A stretch of 12,396 nt of DNA, taken from assembly GCA_018398765.1 (NCBI GenBank), contig JAHBMJ010005781.1:53828-66223 (forward strand), in the 5' to 3' direction. Below are positions 1 through 7,346 of the stretch, piece after piece. The notes below the pieces were generated by a model that did not search any database, was not told the origin of the DNA, and saw only the letters and a program-made list of their open reading frames with translations. Position numbers and translations under genes: made by a program. Position 1 is the stretch's first letter; every line of letters starts with the position of its first letter. Source of the DNA: Chromera velia (Eukaryota; Sar; Chromeraceae).

Positions 1-52
<52 letters not shown>

Positions 53-85
53 TCTTCTTCTTTCTCTTTCCTTTTCTTTCTATCT
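1..85. repeat. TC/TTC microsatellite
   Basis: A near-pure TC run covers 1-50, followed by TTC and TTTC-like repeats to about 85. It runs off the left edge. Relative to the LRR gene it is a pyrimidine tract on the coding strand, presumably intronic. No coding module is seen in 86-377. Confidence 0.9.
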
Positions 86-237
86 TTTTTGATTTCCTTT
101 CCCCGCCCGTTGTTCTGTCTGTCTGCCTGCCTGTCCGATGAGGAAAAGAAGGGAGAAGCAGAAACACATAGTCTGCCTTTCGCCTCTCCCCCTTTCATGT
201 GGGCAAGTGCGAGAGAAAGTGCACTGTGTTGGGCTGG

Positions 238-258
238 TGGGGNGGGGGGGGGGGGGGG
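238..258. repeat. Poly-G run with one ambiguous base
   Basis: A run of G residues is broken by the only N of the window, at 243. A homopolymer this long is prone to length error. It sits in presumed intron sequence ahead of exon A1, so a small gap or miscount here would not affect the coding model. Confidence 0.85.
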
Positions 259-377
259 CGTTCCCGACTCGCACGTGTAGACATGAACAGGACAGGACAG
301 GCACGCAGATGCAGAGATATTTTTTATGGAATCATTCGTGATACATAAAAGTTGCTTTCATCTATCTCTGCATGCAG

Positions 378-455
378 TGTGCCGACTGGACAGGGACAGT
401 GCCAGCATTCTCTTTTCCTCCCTTCCTCTGTCCCTCCAAGTACTGGATATCTCCG
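378..455 (+). CDS. LRR exon A1
   Basis: A 78-nt exon between acceptor CTGCATGCAG and donor GTGAGT, phase 1 at both ends. It begins CRLDRDSA and carries the LRR core SLPLSLQVLDIS. It is very like exon A3 (CRLD at the start, then an LFS-x-LP core), which supports reading both as the same module. It is the first exon I can support; any upstream exon lies outside the window or is unrecognisable. Confidence 0.82.
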
Positions 456-616
456 GTGAGTCTCGGGGGGGTGGGGGGGGAACGGGACTAGGGGGGGGTT
501 GTGTAGTCGCTGTGTATTTGACAGCATTTTGATGGTGCTGTTCTCTGTTTGTTCCCTTCCTGTTTCTTTTCATATCCCAGTCCTTTTCCTTTTCTGATGA
601 ATGGATGCATTTGCGC

Positions 617-655
<39 letters not shown>

Positions 656-3600
656 TGTGCAGGGAATCCGACTGTGCCCTCGAATGCCTGGGCCCTTTTG
701 GGTTCTGCAATGGAACGAGGGGGGCTTCCTAATCTGGAGTCTCTGGATGTTGGAAGTCAGTCTCTTTTTTTCTTTTCTTTCTTTCTTTTCTCCTCTTCCT
801 TCCTTTGTTTGTTTGGGGGGATCACTTGATGCGGGGGCTGGGGGGATGGAAGAGGCTGACTGAGCTTAGTGGGGCAGAAGAAAAAAGTGAGCTGTAGAGA
901 TAGATGTCTGAGTGTGTGAGTATATCAGCTATCGATAGCTTCTCTCTCGATCCAGACATTCTTCATGCGATGATGAGATTGAGTGAGTGAATGAGTGAGT
1001 GCAGAGTGCCAGCTGGGGAATGAGGCAGGCCTGGCGCTGTTTCCGTTTCTTCCTGTGTCGACAGCGCGGCTGAACCTGGAAGGTGCGCTCTCAAGCGGAT
1101 GAAGGAAGGAAAAAAGGTTCACGCGCTCTCAGAAAGCCCAATTTAATCGTACATGGGTTTGTACCTGTGGACTTGAAACTTACAACCAGACACGTATCCA
1201 AAGAGAGGAGGGAGGGCGGGCTGCGGGATTCGGAATTTAATTACGACCCGCCACATACAGAGCATTGCTGATTTCCGTGTTATTCCTCACCATAGGTCTT
1301 GAAGGGCCGTCAGTCAGACAGGCGGACAAGCGAGCAATTAGTGCCGCCCGAACCTGCGCCCGCACAGATTACATGTGTGTGTCTGCAGAACTCGCGTGCA
1401 GGAAAACATACAGGCAAAAGGGAAAATTAAAGAAATGCCGCATCATATTACTAGACCATTTCTCCTGTCCCACTTTGTCTCTTTTCTGGTGTTGCTCCTG
1501 CATGCAGCTCTGTCCCAAATGGGCAAAGAGGGGTGGACCTCTTTGGGGAGTCGTCTGAAGGATTTGGGGAGATTGAAGTTCCTCTCTGTTCGAGGTGGGT
1601 GATTCTGCTTCTTTCTCTCCTTTTTGTTTCCTGTATGGCTGCATGTCTCTCTGCCGGTCTTCTCCTCAGCTCGCGTCTCTGACACTTATTTGTCAGCAAT
1701 CTATAAAGCAGGACTTGCTCCGTTTTTCTACCTTTCCAGAATTCTTTCTTCCCTTTCTGCTCGCACTTTTGGCACGCTTTCCTCTGTCCCGTCTGTTTCC
1801 TTTGATTCTACATGATGTCCTCATGTGTGTCCGCGTGCAGACTGCCGTCTTGATGTCAATAGTAAAGCAACCGGGCTGTTCTCCTGCCTGCCCGCCTCAC
1901 TGGAACATCTGGACATCCGGTGTGAGTTCAGCTCTCTTCTTTCCCTCGGACGCAGCCGTTTTTGATTTGCTTTCGTGGCATCGATGCAAGTGAGAGAGAC
2001 CTCAATTTTTTGTTCCCTTCCGATCAGTCTCCTTCCGTCCTTTTCCTTCCACTGACAAAAAGAGTCCAGGCGTCGGCCGGGAGTGGGGGCAATTGAGTGC
2101 GTTGTGAAGGTCTGGCTGCATCGGTGTGTGGGTGCATGAATGTGCGATCTGATGAACGGAATCGTGTGGCAACGCTTTGCGTGCAGGGAATGGGCGGATG
2201 GACGAGGAAACGTTTGATGCACTCAGCAACGCCATGGGACAGCAAGAAGGGCTGCATGAAGGACTTCCGAGACTGAAAACATTGAATGCCAACCGTGAGT
2301 CGATCTTCCTGCCTGCCTGCCTGCCTGTCTGTCTGTCTGCCTGCCTGCCTGCCTGTCTGTCTGTCTGTCTGCCTGCCTGCCTGCCTGCCTGCCTGTCTGT
2401 CTGTCTGTCTGCCTGCCTGTCTGTCTGTCTGTCTGTCCGTCTGTCTGTCCGTTTGCCCGCTTGGTGGAATCGATGCGGTCGGTATGCCTTTGGAAGTTGT
2501 TCCTCACTCTTCTCTTCTCTTCTGTTCTTTTCTCCTGAGTTCTCTTGTCTGCTTTTCGCTTGTCCGGAAGACAACTTGAACACTCGGTCATCAGTATGCC
2601 GGGAAATAATACATCAACAAACAAAGAAGGAGATCCACACGTACACTGCTGCACGTAGATTATTGTGAGTGTCTATGGCTTATTCTTGCTTTTGCTCGTC
2701 TTTGTTATGCATGCCTTCCTTTCTGTTCTTTTTGACCTCTTTGTGCGCACGTTTGTGTCACCACCCTTCTTTTCTTTTTCTTGTCGTCCTTGCTCACCCA
2801 CTCCACATTCTTTGCTCGCTCCTGACTGTGTATGTGTGTGTGTGTGTGTGTGTGCGTGTGTGTATGTGTATGTGTGTGTGTGTGTGTGTGTGTGTTGCCG
2901 ATAGAATGTTCGCCCTCTCCGACAGCCGCTGTCAAATTCTTTAGGGCCCTTCCTGCCTCCCTGGAGTCGCTCGGGCTCATACGTAAGTGACTTCTCAGAA
3001 GAGAGGGTGACGAGACAAAACAACTGTTCGTGTTGCTTGAGACCGTCACATGAAGCCGTTCTGGGGAAGGCAGACATATTCTTTGGGATGTGTCTGTCTG
3101 CTTGCTTGTCGGAGAGAGAGAGGAGCTCACTCACTGTTTGGGGGAGATGCAGTGGACTGTCCTTCGTTCTGCAAGAGATCACGTCTGCCCTTCTGCTCTG
3201 CTTTGTCGGTCATTTTGTTGTATCGTCATGCCATTCATTTGCTGACTCATTCACTCATACACATTTGATTGTCCCCTCGCTTTCGGCCTGTAGGGTGGTA
3301 CGGACATGGTCCGTTGGATCTGGTGGCGAGGGGGGCGTGGGGGGTCCTTGCAAAGAAGTTGGAGGAGGGGGGGCTCCCCAGACTTCGGTGTTTGGAGATG
3401 CAAGGTGAGTGCCTTGGTTGTTTGGTTGGTTGTGCATGTGACCCTCCATCCTTTTTTTTGTCCTTCCATGATTGATTCCTGGTCAATTTCATCTTCGTAT
3501 TTTGCCCTTTACGGGTCTTCTGGTCATTTCCCAAGGATTTGTGGAGAAGCAGGGCTGCCCAGTCGTCTTTCAGGGCAGCGTTCTGGAGATGAACCTGTTC

Positions 3601-4644
3601 GTTTCTGTTGTCTTGTTTTTGTTCGTTGGCCTTTATCGTCATGACCTTCTTTTCCTCGTTCCTGTCCGTTTACTCGCACTTGTCTCTCTGTGTGTGTCTG
3701 TCATTATGTCGGCGTGTTTGTCCCTCCGTATGCTTGTCCTTCTGTCTGCCTGCCTGACAACCTCTTCGACTTTTTAGCTTGAACGGCTTCAAAGCAGAAT
3801 CACTGCAATAATAACAAGTGCCAAGAACTCATCCATCCTCTCTGCAGCTTGCTTTCATGTTGTGAGCGACGTCGAGCCGATATTGACCTCTCTGCCGGCC
3901 TCTATTGAAGAAGTGTTTTTAGCAGGTCTGTTGGATACTCTTTCTTCTTTTCTCATTCAAGCATCTTTCTGTCTATCTTTGGGTGCCTGGTGCTGGTTCA
4001 GAATAAAAGGCATCGAATGCGTATCTTGACAGGGTCTTGGCTCTCTTTCTTTAATAGCAAAACGGATGAGCTTGCATTCAGACGACCGCAGCCGTAGTTT
4101 GCTTTTTGTTTGTATCTGTTCGTTGGTTCGTTGGTAGATCTCCCCCCTCTTCTTGCCTCTCTCCCTTCCTCCTCCCTTTGTTTCTTTCTTTCTGCCTTCA
4201 TTCATTCATTCGTTGTGCGTCCCAAACTGTTTTCAATATGTGATTGCGACGAGAAAAAAGAAAGGTTTTCAACCTACACGCCTCTCGTGCCCATTCATTT
4301 TTTATAGCGCGGTTGGCTTCGCTATTTCAAGCATCAAGGCAGACAGGCTGCCGGTCTGTTAGCAATTGTCTGATTGACCGCCGCTGAGTGAGACTGCTCT
4401 CCGTTCTGGGTTGGCGGTTTGGTTGGTCTGTCGATTAAGTTGATGACTATTTGATGTTTTCATCAAATCAATGAAACAGCATTTCATTGAAAGAGCCACA
4501 GTGACTGAGTGACGAATTCTCAATTGATGATCGGTTAAATTTGCTCGATCGATCGAACTTGCAGGGAGTCTGTCCTCAGACAGTGAACAGGTGCGGGACC
4601 TGATGGAGAGACTTGGGCGCGGAGGGGTACTGAAGGACATGTAG
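378..4644 (+). CDS. Leucine-rich-repeat protein, 3' part of a multi-exon gene (ten exons seen, 5' end missing)
   Basis: Joined exons 378-455, 663-755, 1005-1082, 1508-1594, 1841-1921, 2187-2294, 2905-2982, 3294-3404, 3848-3925 and 4565-4644 give one open frame of about 284 residues ending in TAG. All nine internal junctions are phase 1 with GT-AG introns of 207-639 bp. The protein alternates two LRR modules. Module A starts with Cys and has a core such as LPASLEHLDI. Module B has a core such as GGLPRLRCLEM, often after a Trp or Phe and an Ala-Leu-rich helix-like stretch. An A+B pair spans roughly 55-62 residues and holds two LRRs. LRR arrays form curved solenoids used for protein binding; ligand, partner and location cannot be read here. 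No signal peptide, membrane segment, kinase or other domain is visible in this part. The last module is short and ends in a charged tail (GRGGVLKDM). The N-terminus lies beyond the left edge. Family assignment is firm; the function is unknown. Confidence 0.85.
614..652. repeat. CA dinucleotide microsatellite
   Basis: An uninterrupted AC/CA run about 39 bp long lies some 10 bp before the acceptor of exon B1. It lies within intron 1 of the LRR gene. Confidence 0.93.
663..755 (+). CDS. LRR exon B1
   Basis: A 93-nt exon directly after an AC/GT microsatellite and acceptor GTGTGTGCAG. The donor is GTCAGT at 756. Phase 1 at both ends. It encodes an Asn-started B module with a Trp-Ala-Leu-Leu stretch and the core GGLPNLESLDVG. 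The first codon is shared with A1 and gives Gly. Confidence 0.82.
1005..1082 (+). CDS. LRR exon A2
   Basis: A 78-nt exon, the same length as A1, A4 and A5, between acceptor GAGTGCAG and donor GTGCGC, phase 1 at both ends. It begins CQLGNEAG and has a diverged core FLPVSTARLNLE. The donor is weaker than GTGAGT. Its exact length, leading Cys, phase and position between B1 and B2 argue that it is real. Confidence 0.72.
1508..1594 (+). CDS. LRR exon B2
   Basis: An 87-nt exon after acceptor CTGCATGCAG, with donor GTGGGT, phase 1 at both ends. It encodes a B module with GWTSLGSRL followed by the core LGRLKFLSVR. The usual GGLP is reduced to DLG, so this is a somewhat diverged copy. Confidence 0.8.
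1841..1921 (+). CDS. LRR exon A3
   Basis: An 81-nt exon between acceptor GCGTGCAG and donor GTGAGT, phase 1 at both ends. It begins CRLDVNSK and has the clearest A core, LPASLEHLDIR. It is one codon longer than the other A exons. A competing donor two bases upstream would break the frame, so GTGAGT at 1922 is chosen. Confidence 0.85.
2187..2294 (+). CDS. LRR exon B3
   Basis: A 108-nt exon after acceptor GCGTGCAG, with donor GTGAGT, phase 1 at both ends. It encodes an acidic B module (MDEETFDALSNAM) followed by GLPRLKTLNAN. The stretch between the helix-like part and the LRR core is about five residues longer than in B1. The next intron opens with the TGCC/TGTC microsatellite. Confidence 0.83.
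2308..2456. repeat. TGCC/TGTC compound microsatellite
   Basis: About 150 bp of interspersed TGCC and TGTC tetramers start 14 bp after the donor of exon B3. Blocks of TGCC and TGTC alternate irregularly, as expected from C/T interconversion of a single tetramer. All three plus-strand frames stay open because the unit contains no stop, giving false Cys-Leu-Pro-Ala/Ser-Val ORFs. It is intronic. Confidence 0.93.
2828..2896. repeat. TG dinucleotide microsatellite
   Basis: A TG/GT run with a few interruptions (GTGCGTG, GTATGTGTATG) ends about 9 bp before the chosen acceptor of exon A4. It lies inside intron 6 of the LRR gene. Confidence 0.92.
2905..2982 (+). CDS. LRR exon A4
   Basis: A 78-nt exon with donor GTAAGT. 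Two acceptors are possible. ACAG ending at 2925 looks better by itself, but GATAG ending at 2904 gives exactly 78 nt, phase 1 and a leading Cys as in A1, A2 and A5, so I prefer 2905. The encoded module runs CSPSPTAAVKFF and then RALPASLESLGLI, the standard A core. Confidence 0.78.
3294..3404 (+). CDS. LRR exon B4
   Basis: A 111-nt exon after acceptor GCCTGTAG, with donor GTGAGT, phase 1 at both ends. It encodes a B module with AWGVLAKKLEE followed by GGLPRLRCLEMQ, the best match to the B pattern. It is the longest module, with about six extra residues at its start relative to B1. Confidence 0.85.
3531..3594 (+). pseudogene. Possible decayed B-type LRR exon inside an intron
   Basis: The stretch from CAAGGATTTG through GGGCTGCCCAGTC to CTGGAGATGAACC resembles the end of exon B4 (about 3351-3404), including the Gly-Leu-Pro and Leu-Glu-Met parts. 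The two parts are out of frame with each other, separated by a short insertion, and no good donor follows. It sits in intron 8, between B4 and A5. I read it as a probable relic of a duplicated module; chance similarity is not excluded. Confidence 0.35.
3848..3925 (+). CDS. LRR exon A5
   Basis: A 78-nt exon after acceptor CTCTGCAG, with donor GTCTGT, phase 1 at both ends. It begins CFHVVSDV and has the core LPASIEEVFLA. The usual Leu-Asp-Ile is replaced by Val-Phe-Leu, which keeps the hydrophobic spacing of an LRR. Confidence 0.8.
4565..4644 (+). CDS. Terminal LRR-gene exon, truncated B module with stop
   Basis: An 80-nt last exon after acceptor AACTTGCAG, entering in phase 1. It encodes about 25 residues (SLSSDSEQVRDLMERL, then GRGGVLKDM) and stops at TAG 4642-4644. 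It takes the B position after A5 and keeps the helix-like part, but the LRR core is reduced to GGVLKDM, so it acts as a C-terminal cap. The sequence after the stop turns AT-rich within about 100 bp. Confidence 0.78.
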
Positions 4645-5159
4645 ATGTATGATGATTCGGTTCGCTTCCTAGTTCACTTCAAGTTGTGCAATCGTGTACG
4701 ATTTCCATGAGCCGCTGGCCAGTCAATCAGAAGAATGCAGCACGCGGCAACTTAACGAACTTAAGGTGAAAGTCATGATCGGATACTTATAAAACCTGAA
4801 TAATGAAAGTGGTGAAAAGTATTAATGACCTTCAATCTCAATCATCTGATGATGATCATAAATTTAATACAATAACCTAGGAAAACTTCTAATTAATTTT
4901 TAAAATAATAGTTGGTACATGCATCCAGCAAAGATGCTTAGAAGCTACTATTCAAGCTAGCCTAGAAGCCTAGCAGAAAGTTGCAAAAAGAATACAAACC
5001 TCTTTATAACTTTTTCGGAGTCTCTCTATTTTTATTTAATCAATCATCTGACATTTGTTAAATAAAATTAGTGTGCTACTATCTAGGCTACTATATTATA
5101 CCATATAATTACTGACACACAGTAGTAAAAGTATTATAATATAAAATCTAGGCCTGGAT

Positions 5160-5160
<1 letters not shown>

Positions 5161-5230
<70 letters not shown>
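5161..5230. repeat. CT then AT compound microsatellite
   Basis: A (CT)9 run at 5161-5178 passes directly into an AT run to 5230, interrupted once by GTAT. More AT-rich, partly palindromic sequence follows to about 5276. Confidence 0.93.
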
Positions 5231-5233
<3 letters not shown>

Positions 5234-5317
5234 CTGAACGAGAATATAATATATAAATATATTGAAAAATATATTGGCTCTGTGTCTCATTTCAGTACAA
5301 TACTACTCATGCTAGTT

Positions 5318-5340
5318 TATATATATATATATATATATAT
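5318..5340. repeat. TA microsatellite
   Basis: An uninterrupted TA run of about 23 bp, followed immediately by ACACCCGAGCCC. It is the second AT tract within 100 bp. Confidence 0.9.
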
Positions 5341-5390
5341 ACACCCGAGCCCAACAGAGGCTAGGGGTTAAGTCTTCTTCTATTATATAT

Positions 5391-5413
5391 ATCATCATCA
5401 TCATCATCATCAT
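5391..5413. repeat. ATC trinucleotide microsatellite
   Basis: Seven to eight tandem ATC units follow a short AT stretch and are followed by GATACGCCATCG. Some non-LTR retrotransposons end in short tandem repeats like this, but no reverse-transcriptase coding sequence is visible nearby. Confidence 0.9.
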
Positions 5414-5828
5414 GATACGCCATCGCTATCGGCCCATAATAGGCGTCTAACGTTCGGCAAGTCACAACACGCAAGGCAGATTATTAAATGATAGACCCTT
5501 ATTTCGCAACCTTTAACATAATGCTGTGTCCCTCCTGTCTGGCCACTTTATGGCGTCCAGATAGAAGGTAAAGCGAGGACAAGAACCTTAGGGAAATTTT
5601 AGAAAAGGAACGTGAGCAACACTCATTCAGGCAACAGTTTACAGAAGGTTTAGCTCTAGAGCGATCTGAGATTCCAATCAGCTGGGTTCATTCTATCATT
5701 GCACAATTTCTACTTATGCTTCTCTCTATTCCTCTCTCTCAGAGTCTCAGACTCCCGATCTATGACAAACTTGAACAGACATTAGCCTCAAACGATCCTA
5801 TCTGTTGCTTAAGTGACATGTTGCTTGA

Positions 5829-6383
5829 ATGCAAACATTGCAAAGGTTAGACCGGGTCAAACTCGACTTCGATCGATGCGTGTGCGACATGTATGAAGCA
5901 AAGCGCAGCGGCAGAATATGGTGCGGCACGCTAGCTCACTCAGTCATGGCGCATGCGAAGGCTCAAAGGGCGGTGCCACAGGGTAGGACTTCACAGATCC
6001 CCCCCAGCCACGGACAGGAAAATCGCGTCCTCGCGATCAGCCGAACATATCCGAGCATGCGCGGAAAGGAAAAAAGAGGCGAACAAAAGAGCACGATCAA
6101 CTAGACGTAATGCAAACCCATGCAACCAATAGAACACTTCAACGTCTTCTTTTTGGTCTCCTTCCTCTGTACTGCCAGGTGTCTGCACATCCTACCAGCC
6201 TTGGGTCGCTTTGTGAAAGAAAGCAGAAGAAAAAAAAAAAATGAAATAAAAGATGAAGAGGAATCTGTGTTGTGTTCTGTCCTGGAACGTGGCCCACACG
6301 GCTATCCCGATGGACCCGGTATGCCCTACCTTGCACGGTCAGGCCTTTTGCATTTATTCCATCTGCTGTATGCGCCCCAATAA
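5829..6383. other. GC-balanced core of the intergenic region, no convincing gene
   Basis: Two ORFs lie here on the plus strand: 5829-6104 (91 codons) and 6120-6383 (87 codons). The first reads as a mixed basic sequence with no domain I recognise. The second includes a poly-A-encoded Lys run and a Gly-Pro-rich end (HGYPDGPGMPYL). Neither shows splice-supported continuation or a repeat pattern like the flanking genes. CATGCG words cluster at 5950-6060. I would not annotate a gene without transcript data. Confidence 0.4.
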
Positions 6384-6899
6384 TTCAGACTGAGCACAGT
6401 TCTCTATGTTGTTGTTCTTCTGACTGATCGATGGAATCGGAATGTACTCCTTAGCTGATATACTTCACGTAAGCGGATCTATCGAATCTGTATGCTGAGT
6501 CTAGACTGCCTGATTATAGGGTCTAGCCGGTATATTTCAAGTAGGTACTACAGTACTACTACTATACTACTAGCCTACTCTAGAGCCTATTAGACTCCCA
6601 GACACAATTAAGCTTTAAATACCTTTAGCATAGGCTAGAACATAGGCTATTAGGCCATTTATAAAATGATACCACTAAAACATTTGTAAATAAGTCAGTG
6701 AAGAATGTTTAAAACTATAAATAATTAGAACAGATTTAAATTTTATGAAAGTACTTCTGATTTTAAATAAAAGATTTAAAGCGATGATTTGTTGAGAATG
6801 TATATGAATTGTTTATATTAATTATTATAGTATAATAATAATAATAAGCTTGAGTATATTCAATACTTGATTTAGACTTAGTCTTAGCCGGTTATTTTC

Positions 6900-6943
6900 A
6901 AAAAAAAAAAAAATATGGTCTCCAAGACTTTTTTTTTTTTTTT
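6900..6943. repeat. Poly-A and poly-T runs in inverted arrangement
   Basis: Fourteen A residues (6900-6913) and fifteen T residues (6929-6943) are separated by 15 bp, so they can pair as a hairpin. Each resembles the tail of a retroposed sequence, but flanking target-site duplications are not evident. Confidence 0.75.
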
Positions 6944-7067
6944 GCTTTTTGATGATGATCTCCATCAAGACATAACAACCATATGCAACAGCTTGCAACA
7001 CAAAAGCAACAGTCGTATGACAGTGCAATAACATTTATTTTTCATTATAACAAAGAAACAATAGTAT

Positions 7068-7126
7068 AACAACACTTAAATAACACTTGTTGATTCGTGC
7101 AACACATCAACAACACTTAAACAACA
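7068..7126. repeat. Short direct repeat AACAACACTTAAA
   Basis: The 18-bp word at 7068-7085 recurs with one mismatch at 7109-7126, 41 bp downstream. The surroundings are rich in AACA words. Confidence 0.7.
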
Positions 7127-7346
7127 TGTTTTTTAGTTTGACATCAGAAAAAAAAACAAAAAAGTGAAAATGACCAATTTTTTTTATTTTTTTTTTTGAA
7201 AATAACCCCTAGCCTTAGCCACATATACGTGAGAGAGAAGCTCAGAGAACTCGACATCAGTTCCAGTTTTATGCCAGTGTGTAAGCTGCAGTACATGTTT
7301 TAATTTTGAAGGCTACTAACTTGAATTTTATGAGCTACAGAGCGTT

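Larger units (their letters stand above)
4645..5828. other. Non-coding, AT-rich 3' flank of the LRR gene
   Basis: I see no supported gene. The first part should hold the 3' UTR and transcript end of the LRR gene; the first clear AATAAA is near 5062, which is too far to assign with confidence. The stretch 4760-5420 is strongly AT-rich and contains CT/AT and ATC microsatellites and repeated CTAG/GCCTA words. From about 5420 to 5828 composition is more balanced, without an ORF of note. Confidence 0.7.
6384..7346. other. AT-rich non-coding stretch downstream of the minus-strand gene
   Basis: No gene is supported. The segment should contain the 3' UTR of the minus-strand STPGR gene; on that strand an AATAAA lies near 7029-7034, about 315 bp after the stop, and could be a poly(A) signal, though signals in this organism are not known to me. 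It holds diverged repeats built on TAGCCGGT-TATTTTCAA, A and T homopolymers, a TAA/ATA run near 6834-6845 and ACAACA-rich direct repeats. Confidence 0.6.

Noticed and set aside
86-377. A B-type LRR exon ahead of A1
   Set aside because: The alternation predicts one, and the poly-G region gives Gly-rich translations, but there is no GGLP-like core with a phase-1 donor. The exon is more likely beyond the left edge.
2177-2668. Long ORFs on both strands through the TGCC/TGTC tract (Cys-Leu-Pro-Ala and Gln-Ala-Gly-Arg-rich)
   Set aside because: They are open only because the tetramer repeat contains no stop codon in any frame. The real coding part here is the 2187-2294 LRR exon.
2665-3182. ORFs across the TG microsatellite (Val-Cys and His-Thr repeats)
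   Set aside because: Open frames caused by the dinucleotide repeat inside intron 6 of the LRR gene.
5391-5413. The ATC microsatellite as the 3' end of a non-LTR retrotransposon
   Set aside because: No reverse transcriptase or endonuclease sequence is visible upstream on either strand, so the tandem repeat alone does not support the call.
5829-6104. A 91-codon plus-strand ORF in the intergenic region
   Set aside because: No recognisable domain, no splice-supported neighbours and a length that occurs by chance in GC-balanced sequence. Left as unassigned.
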